NCBI GenBank assembly: GCA_900321605.1
Contig: ONWR01000019.1
Span: forward strand, 1-33,610
Direction of reading: 5' to 3'
Source: an uncultured Bacteroidales bacterium
Lineage (GTDB): Bacteria > Bacteroidota > Bacteroidia > Bacteroidales > Paludibacteraceae
Length of the DNA: 33,610 nucleotides
A model generated the notes under the pieces. That model saw only the letters and a program-made list of their open reading frames with translations. It searched no databases and had not been told where the DNA came from. Below, in pieces: positions 1 to 6,196 of this stretch (the first letter of the stretch is position 1; the number at the start of each line of letters is the position of its first letter). Position numbers and translations under genes: made by a program.

Positions 1-374
1 GACCAATATTCCTCACTGCTGCCTCCCGTAGGAGTTTGGACCGTGTCTCAGTTCCAATGTGGGGGACCTTCCTCTCAGAACCCCTACTGATCGTCGACTT
101 GGTGAGCCGTTACCTCACCAACTATCTAATCAGAAGCGTGCTCACCCATAGTCCTTACGTTTCAAGTGATCGTCATGCGGCGTTCACTCACATGGAGCTT
201 TAATCCAACTTTCGCTGGGCTATTCCCCGACTATGGACAGATTGCACACCTGTTACGCACCCGTGCGCCGGTCGCCGCCAATTGAAGCAAGCTTCAACCG
301 CGCTGCCCCTCGACTTGCATGTGTTAGGCCTGTCGCTAGCGTTCATCCTGAGCCAGGATCAAACTCTTCGTTGT
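1..374 (-). rRNA. rrs: 16S ribosomal RNA, 5' portion (partial)
   Basis: Read on the minus strand, positions 367 to 348 give the near-universal 16S start AGAGTTTGATCCTGGCTCAG. The V1-V2 region follows, and then the conserved block ACTCCTACGGGAGGCAGCAG near positions 36-17. By comparison with E. coli numbering the mature 5' end should be about position 374. Only about the first 370 nucleotides are present because the window starts inside the gene. The V1-V2 sequence looks like Bacteroidales, but I cannot place it to family. A strong promoter lies about 200 bases upstream at 570-601. Confidence 0.97.
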
Positions 375-569
375 AAAAGAAATTATAAGATAGCTCAGAA
401 TAATCGAATTTATCAAGTGTAGAAATCTTAGGGAACTCACATCCGCCAAACTTGGCGGATATATTTTTTGTTCTTGTACTACATCTTGTTATGAATAGAC
501 AATCTTTCAAAGATCACGTTTTTGCTTAAGCTCGTTTGGAAGTGTTCCATTTTTGAGCGAAAGCGGATG
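375..569 (-). other. rRNA operon leader (transcribed spacer upstream of 16S)
   Basis: This stretch lies between the rRNA promoter and the mature 16S 5' end and holds no gene. It contains a perfect 9-bp hairpin at 441-460 (ATCCGCCAA / TTGGCGGAT, 2-base loop), one copy of a palindrome that recurs near dnaK and era. It also has a weaker hairpin around 502-516 (ATCTTT / AAAGAT). Such leaders are usually removed during 16S maturation. On the plus strand the 441-460 hairpin is followed by a T-rich run at 461-469, so it could also stop antisense transcription. That second role is an inference. Confidence 0.6.
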
Positions 570-601
570 CAAAGGTAGTACAAATTTTTGACATGACCAA
601 A
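570..601 (-). promoter_or_regulatory. rRNA promoter, Bacteroidota type
   Basis: On the minus strand a TTTG (-33 box) at 601-598 is followed after 20 bases by TACCTTTG (-7 box) at 577-570. A 23-base block at 585-607, covering the -33 box, is identical to the block in front of tRNA-Lys at 29400-29422. T-rich tracts upstream (about 610-630 on this strand) resemble an UP element. No gene occupies 602-715. Confidence 0.8.
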
Positions 602-715
602 TATTTTAGCAAAAAAAATGCATAAAAAATGCACTTTCTTTGTAACTCATTGATTATCAATAGATATTATTTTTGTTGTTTTTTGCGGTTTTTCTGTTGT
701 TTTGGCAAAAAGGGC

Positions 716-747
716 AAAAAAAAGCCCCCTTCACGAGGAAAGGGGGC
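716..747 (-). terminator. Rho-independent terminator of the lipoprotein/membrane-protein operon
   Basis: GCCCCCTT at 724-731 pairs perfectly with AAGGGGGC at 740-747 around an 8-base loop. Read on the minus strand the hairpin is followed by eight T residues (723-716). It lies 53 bases past the stop codon at 801. Confidence 0.85.
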
Positions 748-769
748 ATTCTATATATTATATTATAAG

Positions 770-801
770 GTACGCGTGTACGCGCACACGTGTACGCGTA
801 T
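770..801. other. Perfectly alternating purine-pyrimidine tract (possible Z-DNA)
   Basis: All 32 bases alternate between purine and pyrimidine, mostly as CG, CA/TG and TA steps. TACGCGT at 771-777 is the inverse complement of ACGCGTA at 794-800. The tract runs directly into the stop codon of the membrane-protein gene and precedes its terminator. Z-form or cruciform potential is inferred from composition only. Confidence 0.6.
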
Positions 802-1442
802 TACTCTTCTACAGGAGCATCTTTAGCATCGTCAGAGGCAGTAAGTTGTTTGTAGATCGATGCTTCTACGCCATAAAGAGCGGGAATGAAGAAGAGAATG
901 ATGAGCACGTTGATGATCGTACCGATGGACTCTAACCACTGAACTTCGCCAACACCGAAGATAGCTTCGATGATAGCAACAGCTATAAAGAGGCAGATGC
1001 AAAGGGCGAATTTGGTGAAGAAAATGCGCCATTTATTGCCGAAGGTGATGCGGTTGGATTCGCGGAGAGCCTCCAAAGCCGACATGTCTTTATCCACAAA
1101 GAGGACAGCTGCGAAGCCGAAAGCAATGGAAATAACGAATCCCGGGATAAACATAAACATGAATCCGACGCTCATGGCACCCATCATAAGAGACATGAGG
1201 ATGAAGAACTCGCCCATGTTCTTGCGATACTCGCCTTTGAAGATAAAGAAGGGGTTGATCGCTCCACCCTTTGCCATTTCAGCGGTGAGGGAGCACATAG
1301 CGATCGTCGTTCCGACGTTGAGATACGGGATCCAGATTGTCAGGACGTAGAGAATAGTGGTTAAAATAAGACTCAGGAAATTAACCAGTGCGATGGCGAT
1401 ACCATCCTTGATGGTTGCCAAAATGTCGATTTTCTTGTTCAT
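801..1442 (-). CDS. Hydrophobic multi-pass membrane protein, DUF975/YciC-like
   Basis: The predicted protein has 213 residues. It starts at the ATG at 1442 (MNKKIDIL); an upstream in-frame ATG would run into the preceding gene, so I reject it. About six hydrophobic segments are visible. A cytosolic-looking stretch, DMSALEALRESNRITFGNKW, resembles the ALxxSxxLxxGnkw motif of DUF975 and glycerophosphodiesterase-membrane-domain proteins. The C-terminus is short and acidic. The gene starts 19 bases after the stop of the lipoprotein gene, so the two almost certainly share a transcript that ends at 716-747. The function is unknown and the family assignment is by motif only. Confidence 0.75.
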   Translation of the reverse strand: MNKKIDILATIKDGIAIALVNFLSLILTTILYVLTIWIPYLNVGTTIAMCSLTAEMAKGGAINPFFIFKGEYRKNMGEFFILMSLMMGAMSVGFMFMFIPGFVISIAFGFAAVLFVDKDMSALEALRESNRITFGNKWRIFFTKFALCICLFIAVAIIEAIFGVGEVQWLESIGTIINVLIILFFIPALYGVEASIYKQLTASDDAKDAPVEE

Positions 1443-1461
1443 AATATAAAGAATTAAAAAA

Positions 1462-2052
1462 TTATAGGCGTTTTGTGCGGGTGAAAGAGAGTTTGTACCG
1501 CTCACCCGGGGTGAGTTTAGATAATACTCCGCCAGAGGAAGCACACAGAGAAACGTTACCTTTCGTTCCACCGGGTGCTAATTTAATGGGGTAAAGAGCT
1601 ATTTTTGATCCATCTAAAGTTTCAATTTGCAGAACGAGAGCAACCATGGATTCTTCTACTTTGTCTAAAACGAAGGCGATCTTGATGCAACCATCTGCGT
1701 CTGCGGTAACTATTTCGTTTACAAGGGCGACATAATTACCATCTGATCCATCAATCGCGGTTTTGCCAGATGGGGTTGAAGGAGCAGGTTCTTCAGCAAC
1801 GGATTGTTCGGGAGCAGGTTGTTCAGCGAGAGATTCCACTGCAAGGGAGTCGGTAGCGAGGGAGTCTGTTGCGGGGATCGAGTCAGTCGGCTCTTCGGCA
1901 AGAGGAGCCTCATCCAAGGGCTGCTCGGAGATCGGCTCAGCAGATTCTACGTTAGCGGACTCGTCTGCCGAATTATCTGCGGCAGGCTTGGATTGACATG
2001 CAAAAAAAGTCAAAGAGATGACGATGATTGCGGGAAAGAAAAGTTTTTTCAT
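1462..2052 (-). CDS. Acidic, Ala/Ser/Glu/Pro-rich lipoprotein of unknown function
   Basis: The protein has 196 residues. The N-terminus MKKLFFPAIIVISLTFFAC is a lipoprotein signal with Cys19 as the likely lipidated residue. Residues about 20-98 are low-complexity and acidic, with near-repeats such as TDSLATDSLAVESLAEQ, and probably form a flexible surface or periplasmic linker. Residues about 100-196 look folded (beta-rich, containing IKIAFVLDKVEESMVALVLQ) and match no family I recognise. It is the first gene of a two-gene unit with the membrane protein downstream and has a good promoter at 2095-2126. A role in envelope function is inferred from the signal peptide only. Confidence 0.8.
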   Translation of the reverse strand: MKKLFFPAIIVISLTFFACQSKPAADNSADESANVESAEPISEQPLDEAPLAEEPTDSIPATDSLATDSLAVESLAEQPAPEQSVAEEPAPSTPSGKTAIDGSDGNYVALVNEIVTADADGCIKIAFVLDKVEESMVALVLQIETLDGSKIALYPIKLAPGGTKGNVSLCASSGGVLSKLTPGERYKLSFTRTKRL

Positions 2053-2094
2053 ACGTGTAAATATTAAAGTTAGTTATCAAATTGTTTGACGGTG

Positions 2095-2126
2095 CAAAGT
2101 TAGTAAAAATATTTGATATATGCAAA
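2095..2126 (-). promoter_or_regulatory. Promoter of the lipoprotein operon
   Basis: Minus strand: TTTGCA at 2126-2121, an 18-base spacer, then TAACTTTG at 2102-2095. The boxes fit the Bacteroidota primary sigma consensus. Transcription would start about 35-40 bases before the ATG at 2052. Confidence 0.7.
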
Positions 2127-2149
2127 TATTTGTGCAAAAAAAGTGCGTG

Positions 2150-2587
2150 CTATGCCTTTAATTCCTGATAAATCATAGCGCGGATGAAGTTATCGAAACG
2201 GAAATAGTACTTCTGTTTGCCGGATTTGTCAAGGGGAGCTTGCGGATCAGGTGCGCCTTTGAGTTGCGCCTCAAAACGACGACGGTACTGATCAAGCAAG
2301 GCGCGTTGCTCGTCCGAGGCAGTTTCGGGAAATTTATAGGCAGCAATAAGTACAGTAGTGCGTTTTGCAGCTTCGCCAAAATGCTTTAAATGAGCGAGTT
2401 CGGCACTCATTGGAGGGTTGTGTTTGTAGTCGCGTTTGCGTTTCCAGAGATAAGCTTCAGGATCACATTGCTTGGTGATCTTGCCGTTGTAGTCGTGCAG
2501 ATGTTTGACGCGCGTAATGAGCTCGTGCTTGCTATCCAAAGCGCCTTTGACATAGTCGATGCCGGATGAATAAAAAACTTTTGACAT
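2150..2587 (-). CDS. Conserved-looking protein of unknown function, 145 residues
   Basis: I do not recognise this protein. It is soluble and basic, with no signal peptide or membrane segment. Visible stretches include YSSGIDYVKGALDSKHELI at the N-terminus and a central KRKRDYKHNPPMS. The C-terminal half is helical with a GKQKYYFRFDNF segment. Codon use matches the neighbours and the gene has its own promoter (2749-2779), so it is likely real. It stands alone between the lipoprotein operon and dnaK. Its 5' untranslated region of about 155 bases contains five 11-bp tandem repeats. Confidence 0.75.
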   Translation of the reverse strand: MSKVFYSSGIDYVKGALDSKHELITRVKHLHDYNGKITKQCDPEAYLWKRKRDYKHNPPMSAELAHLKHFGEAAKRTTVLIAAYKFPETASDEQRALLDQYRRRFEAQLKGAPDPQAPLDKSGKQKYYFRFDNFIRAMIYQELKA

Positions 2588-2653
2588 AAGATGTGTAGTT
2601 TGGGGTTAAACTGTATTAGGACGTTACACTGAGGTAACCACATGATAAGTCGA

Positions 2654-2708
2654 ATTACCTACTAATCACCTACTAATTACCTACTAATCACCTACTAATT
2701 ACCTACTG
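2654..2708. repeat. Five tandem 11-bp repeats in a 5' UTR
   Basis: The unit ATTACCTACTA alternates with ATCACCTACTA for five copies, the last ending in G. The strict T/C alternation makes it also a 22-bp repeat. The array lies between the promoter at 2749-2779 and the start codon at 2587, so it should be transcribed. Confidence 0.9.
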
Positions 2709-2748
2709 TTAACATACTAATATCGTACTATAATATCGTAATCGAGTG

Positions 2749-2779
2749 CAAAGGTACAACAAAAAAATGGAATATGCAA
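2749..2779 (-). promoter_or_regulatory. Promoter of the 145-residue protein gene
   Basis: Minus strand: TTG at 2779-2777 within TTGCA, 20 bases, then TACCTTTG at 2756-2749. This gives an unusually long leader of about 155 bases. Confidence 0.6.
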
Positions 2780-2830
2780 GAGGGGAAGGAAAAAAATGCA
2801 GAAAAAGTGAGAAAATCGTAGATAAGGAAG

Positions 2831-2857
2831 CCCCCTCCGACTCCCCCATGGAGGGGG
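2831..2857. repeat. GC-rich inverted repeat
   Basis: CCCCCTCC at 2831-2838 pairs with GGAGGGGG at 2850-2857. It is the first of several GC-rich palindromes between 2800 and 3020. They contrast sharply with the AT-rich flanks and resemble the GC-rich piece inside the outer-membrane gene at 15337-15370. Confidence 0.7.
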
Positions 2858-2871
2858 GGAGAGGGACAAAG

Positions 2872-2920
2872 CGGCATTTCCAATCCGCCAATCTTGGCGG
2901 ATACAAAAAGGGAAATGCCG
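2872..2920. repeat. Nested palindrome containing the ATCCGCCAA element
   Basis: The outer arms CGGCATTTCC (2872-2881) and GGAAATGCCG (2911-2920) pair over 10 bp. They enclose the inner arms ATCCGCCAA (2883-2891) and TTGGCGGAT (2894-2902). The inner palindrome also occurs at 441-460 and, slightly changed, at 5167-5186. The 2588-3032 gap otherwise holds the tandem repeats, one promoter and the dnaK terminator, and no gene. Confidence 0.85.
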
Positions 2921-2960
2921 AACGGGAGAAAGGGGGAAGGGGAAAGGAGAAACGGGAAAC

Positions 2961-2995
2961 AAAAACTCCCCCACTCCGGTAAGGGAGAGGGGGAG
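2961..2995 (-). terminator. Probable dnaK terminator
   Basis: CTCCCCC at 2966-2972 pairs with GGGGGAG at 2989-2995, with further pairing inside. On the minus strand the hairpin is followed by a run of five T residues (2965-2961). It lies about 40 bases past the dnaK stop codon. A separate perfect palindrome, ATTGCGCA/TGCGCAAT at 3001-3020, sits between the stop codon and this hairpin but has no T-run. Confidence 0.7.
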
Positions 2996-3032
2996 AAGGG
3001 ATTGCGCATAAATGCGCAATGCATAGACGCTA

Positions 3033-4952
3033 TTATTTTACTTCTTCGAAGTCGACGTCCTCAGCTGTGGGCTGACCACCGTTGGTGGTATCGTTTGCGC
3101 CTCCAGCGTTGTTTGAGGTTTGGCCTCCGGCCTGTTGACCGGCTTGCTGTTGAGCAGCGTACATCTCTGCGGAGGCAGCTTGGAAAGCTGTCATGAGGGC
3201 GTTGTTGGCTGCTTCGCAGGCATCGGCGTCGCGCTTTGCATAGGCGTCTTTGAGGTCTGCCAAGGCTTTCTCAATCGGAGCCTTCTTGTCGGCAGGGATC
3301 TTGTCTCCGAACTCAGCGAGTTGCTTCTCGGTCTGGAAGATCGTAGCGTCGGCTTTGTTGAGTTTGTCAGCCTGCTCTTTGGCCTTCTTATCGGCCTCGG
3401 CGTTGGCTTCAGCTTCGGCTTTCATACGCTTGATCTCTTCGTCAGAGAGACCGGACGATGCCTCGATACGGATCTTCTGCTCCTTACCGGTAGCTTTATC
3501 CTTCGCGGTGACGTTCAAGATACCGTTGGCGTCAATATCAAAGGTTACCTCGATTTGCGGTTCGCCACGACGGGCAGGCATGATACCATCAAGGTGGAAG
3601 ATACCGATCTGCTTGTTCTGAGCCGCCATCGGACGCTCACCTTGGAGCACTTTGATCTCTACAGAAGGCTGATTATCGACAGCGGTGGTGAAGGTCTCGG
3701 TCTTTTTGGTCGGGATAGTGGTGTTCGCCTCGATCATCTTGGTCATGACACCGCCCATGGTCTCGATACCAAGGCTCAGCGGGGTTACATCGAGCAGGAG
3801 GACATCCTTGACATCGCCTGTGAGGACACCACCTTGGATCGCTGCTCCGACGGCTACTACCTCATCCGGGTTAACGCCCTTGGACGGAGCTTTGCCGAAG
3901 AACTTCTGTACGGCATCCTGGATAGCCGGGATACGAGTCGAACCACCAACCAAGATGATTTCGTCGATATCGGATGTCTTGAGTCCCGCATGCTCGAGGG
4001 CAGTACGACACGGAGCGATGGTACGCTGGATCAGATCGTCGATGAGTTGCTCGAATTTAGCACGCGTCAGGGTCTTTACGAGGTGAGCAGGAACACCGTT
4101 TACCGGCATGATATACGGCAGGTTGATTTCCGTAGAGGTAGAGGACGAAAGCTCGATTTTTGCTTTCTCGGCAGCCTCTTTCAGACGCTGCATAGCCATC
4201 GGGTCTTTGGACAGGTCAGCTCCACCGTTCTCGTTCTTGAACTCCTGAACGAGCCAGTCGATGATACGATGATCGAAATCGTCACCACCAAGGTGTGTAT
4301 CACCATCGGTTGCTTTTACCTCGAAGACACCGTCACCGAGTTCGAGCACGGATACATCGTGTGTACCACCACCGCAGTCGAAGACAACGATCTTCATATC
4401 CTTGTTGGACTTGTCAAGACCGTAAGCCAAGGCAGCTGCGGTCGGCTCGTTGACAATACGGCGTACGTTGAGACCTGCGATCTCACCGGCTTCCTTCGTA
4501 GCCTGACGCTGCGAGTCGTTGAAGTATGCCGGTACTGTGATGACAGCTTCGGTAACCTCTTGTCCGAGGTAGTCCTCAGCGGTTTTCTTCATCTTCTGAA
4601 GGATGATAGCCGAGATCTCCTGCGGGGTGTAGAGACGTCCGTCGATGTCCACACGCGGGGTGTTGTTATCACCTTTTACTACTTTATAAGGAACACGTGC
4701 GATCTCAGATTGCAGACGATCATAGGTTTCGCCCATGAAACGTTTGATAGAATAGATAGTTTTGGTCGGGTTTGTGATTGCTTGACGTTTAGCAGGGTCA
4801 CCCACTTTACGCTCACCGCCATCGATGAATCCGACTACAGAAGGCGTAGTACGTTTACCTTCAGCGTTTGCGATAACGATCGGTTCGTTACCCTCCATTA
4901 CGGCTACACACGAGTTCGTGGTACCAAGGTCAATTCCAATAATTTTAGACAT
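3033..4952 (-). CDS. dnaK: Molecular chaperone DnaK (Hsp70)
   Basis: The protein has 639 residues, the usual length. The N-terminus [20 protein letters not shown] is the Hsp70 phosphate-1 loop. [20 protein letters not shown] (phosphate 2) and [13 protein letters not shown] (adenosine motif) follow. The substrate-binding domain contains [20 protein letters not shown], and the helical lid ends in a Gly/Gln/Asn-rich tail and the acidic ending EDVDFEEVK. DnaK folds and refolds cytosolic proteins with DnaJ and GrpE, neither of which is adjacent. The gene stands alone downstream of era, separated by the era terminator. I see no CIRCE element and no clear -7 box in the 254-base upstream gap; that gap instead holds six CTAG motifs (4994-5043) and several palindromes. 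Confidence 0.99.
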   Translation of the reverse strand: MSKIIGIDLGTTNSCVAVMEGNEPIVIANAEGKRTTPSVVGFIDGGERKVGDPAKRQAITNPTKTIYSIKRFMGETYDRLQSEIARVPYKVVKGDNNTPRVDIDGRLYTPQEISAIILQKMKKTAEDYLGQEVTEAVITVPAYFNDSQRQATKEAGEIAGLNVRRIVNEPTAAALAYGLDKSNKDMKIVVFDCGGGTHDVSVLELGDGVFEVKATDGDTHLGGDDFDHRIIDWLVQEFKNENGGADLSKDPMAMQRLKEAAEKAKIELSSSTSTEINLPYIMPVNGVPAHLVKTLTRAKFEQLIDDLIQRTIAPCRTALEHAGLKTSDIDEIILVGGSTRIPAIQDAVQKFFGKAPSKGVNPDEVVAVGAAIQGGVLTGDVKDVLLLDVTPLSLGIETMGGVMTKMIEANTTIPTKKTETFTTAVDNQPSVEIKVLQGERPMAAQNKQIGIFHLDGIMPARRGEPQIEVTFDIDANGILNVTAKDKATGKEQKIRIEASSGLSDEEIKRMKAEAEANAEADKKAKEQADKLNKADATIFQTEKQLAEFGDKIPADKKAPIEKALADLKDAYAKRDADACEAANNALMTAFQAASAEMYAAQQQAGQQAGGQTSNNAGGANDTTNGGQPTAEDVDFEEVK

Positions 4953-4993
4953 AGTATTTTTCCTTTCTTTAATTTATTTCGATTTATAGTTTA

Positions 4994-5043
4994 CTAGTCG
5001 CACTAGATTTTCTAGATGTACTAGATGCACTAGGGAACTAGTC
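4994..5043. repeat. CTAG-rich repeat with about 9-base period, upstream of dnaK
   Basis: Six CTAG tetranucleotides occur in 50 bases, spaced 9, 9, 9, 9 and 8 bases apart. CTAG is generally scarce in bacterial DNA, so the cluster is conspicuous. It lies 40-90 bases before the dnaK start codon, probably in the dnaK leader or promoter. Confidence 0.85.
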
Positions 5044-5065
5044 ACCCAAATAATGACAAAAGGCG

Positions 5066-5150
5066 TGCCAAAGGGGATTTGGCAGAAAAAGGCTGACAAA
5101 ATGGCAGAGGGAGAAGGGGAAATGACATATATCCGGCGGAATACCGCCGG
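5066..5150. repeat. Two perfect inverted repeats between era and dnaK
   Basis: TGCCAAA (5066-5072) pairs with TTTGGCA (5078-5084). CCGGCGG (5133-5139) pairs with CCGCCGG (5144-5150) across the loop AATA. Neither has a T-run in either direction, so they do not look like terminators. With 5167-5186 they make three hairpins in about 120 bases. Confidence 0.75.
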
Positions 5151-5159
5151 GAACAGGAC

Positions 5160-5186
5160 AAAAAAAATCCGCCAAGAATGGCGGAT
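5160..5186 (-). terminator. Rho-independent terminator of era, built on the ATCCGCCA palindrome
   Basis: ATCCGCCA (5167-5174) pairs with TGGCGGAT (5179-5186) around AGAA. On the minus strand a run of T residues follows directly, and the hairpin is 20 bases past the era stop codon at 5207. It is a variant of the palindrome at 441-460 and 2883-2902. Confidence 0.85.
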
Positions 5187-5206
5187 AGATAAAGGCGGAT
5201 TGATTA

Positions 5207-6184
5207 TCAGGAGAGATCGTAGCCGTAGTGCTTGAGGCGGTTGGTGTTGGAACGCCAATCCTTGTCCACTTTGACGAAGAGCTGGAGGAAAACCTGCTTT
5301 TGGAAGAAGTCCTCAATGTCCTTGCGTGCCTGCGAGCCGACGCGCTTGAGGGCAGAACCGGCTTTGCCGATGATGATGCCTTTTTGGCTGTCTCTTTCGC
5401 AATATATCACTGCAGAAATCTCGATGAGATTTCCTTTGGTCGTTGGTCGATGGTCGTTGGTCGTTAGTCCCTTTTCTTCGTGGTCGATGAAAGACTCGAC
5501 TTCGACTTCGACAGAGTACGGGATCTCTTTGTCGTAGTTCTGGAGGATCTTCTCGCGGATGATTTCGTTAACAAAGAAGCGTGCGGGCTTGTCAGTCAGT
5601 TGATCTTTGGGGAAGAAAGGAGGACCGACAGGCAATGCATCTTTGATAGCGTCAAAGAGCTGCGAAACGCCGAATTTCTCCTGTGCTGAGATAGGGAAGA
5701 TGGTTGCTTCCGGAAGTTGGTTTTTCCAGAACTCAACTAATCGTTCGAGGGTATCCTGTGTCGTGAGATCAATCTTATTTATAATAAGGAACACGCGCGA
5801 GCCTGCTGAAGACATCTTTTTTACTTTCTCGATGAAGTCAGGATTGCGGTCGATGGTGTCTTGCGGCTCGGTGACATACAAGAGAACGTCCGCGTCCACA
5901 AGGGCAGAACGGCTGAACTCAAGCATCTGACGCTGGAGTTGGTAGTTCGGCGAGAGGACACCCGGGGTGTCGGAATAGACCATCTGGAAGTCCTCGCCGT
6001 TGACGATACCCATGATACGATGGCGGGTGGTTTGCGCCTTCGACGTGATGATCGAAAGGCGTTCCCCCACCAAGGCGTTCATGAGGGTCGATTTGCCGAC
6101 GTTGGGGTTACCAACAATGTTCACAAACCCACTGCGATGGGTTTGTGAACATTGATTTGATATTTGAGAATTGAGATTTGACAT
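5207..6184 (-). CDS. era: GTPase Era, ribosome assembly factor
   Basis: The protein has 325 residues; Era is usually about 300. The GTPase domain shows G1 GNPNVGKST, G3 DTPG and G4 NKID. The C-terminal KH domain contains ERDSQKGIIIGKAGSALKRVG. Era binds the 3' end of 16S rRNA and helps mature the 30S subunit. Two tracts are odd. The first residues (SNLNSQISNQ) are encoded by a 7-base-period array at 6155-6189 that includes the start codon. Residues reading about GLTTNDHRPTTKGN are encoded by a second 7-base array (5438-5470) in the loop before the KH domain, which explains the extra length. A 17-bp inverted repeat (6115-6154) overlaps the codons just before G1. I keep the ATG at 6184 because no later in-frame start preserves the first GTPase strand. 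The gene starts 12 bases after the M16 gene's stop. Confidence 0.97.
   Translation of the reverse strand: MSNLNSQISNQCSQTHRSGFVNIVGNPNVGKSTLMNALVGERLSIITSKAQTTRHRIMGIVNGEDFQMVYSDTPGVLSPNYQLQRQMLEFSRSALVDADVLLYVTEPQDTIDRNPDFIEKVKKMSSAGSRVFLIINKIDLTTQDTLERLVEFWKNQLPEATIFPISAQEKFGVSQLFDAIKDALPVGPPFFPKDQLTDKPARFFVNEIIREKILQNYDKEIPYSVEVEVESFIDHEEKGLTTNDHRPTTKGNLIEISAVIYCERDSQKGIIIGKAGSALKRVGSQARKDIEDFFQKQVFLQLFVKVDKDWRSNTNRLKHYGYDLS
5438..5470. repeat. 7-base-period array inside era
   Basis: Plus-strand units GGTCGTT, GGTCGAT, GGTCGTT, GGTCGTT, then AGTCC (4.7 copies). On the coding strand it reads in frame as about TTNDHRPTT at a spot where Era proteins usually have a short loop before the KH domain. 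Confidence 0.85.
6115..6154. repeat. 17-bp perfect inverted repeat over the 5' end of era
   Basis: Arm one is 6115-6131 (CAATGTTCACAAACCCA) and arm two is 6138-6154, its exact reverse complement, with a 6-base spacer. On the coding strand the inner-gene arm encodes the conserved GFVNI before the G1 loop, and the other arm encodes QCSQTH near the N-terminus. In the mRNA it would form a very stable hairpin about 30 bases after the start codon. Confidence 0.95.
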
Positions 6185-6189
6185 TTGTG
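6155..6189. repeat. 7-base-period array carrying the era start codon
   Basis: Five plus-strand units: ATTTGAT, ATTTGAG, AATTGAG, ATTTGAC, ATTTGTG. The era ATG (6184-6182) lies at a unit junction and the array encodes about ten N-terminal residues. The same vocabulary recurs in inverse orientation at 22849-22890. Confidence 0.85.
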
Positions 6190-6196
6190 ATACTTT

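Noticed and set aside
2654-2708. Possible CRISPR array
   Set aside because: The units are only 11 bp, directly adjacent and without spacers, and no cas gene is present.
3120-4997. Plus-strand open frame of 625 codons opposite dnaK
   Set aside because: It mirrors dnaK codon bias, has no recognisable motifs, and dnaK on the other strand is certain.
5066-5084. TGCCAAA/TTTGGCA hairpin as a terminator
   Set aside because: No T-run follows on either strand, and the era terminator at 5160-5186 is much better.
4953-5206. CIRCE (HrcA) operator before dnaK
   Set aside because: No TTAGCACTC-N9-GAGTGCTAA inverted repeat is present.
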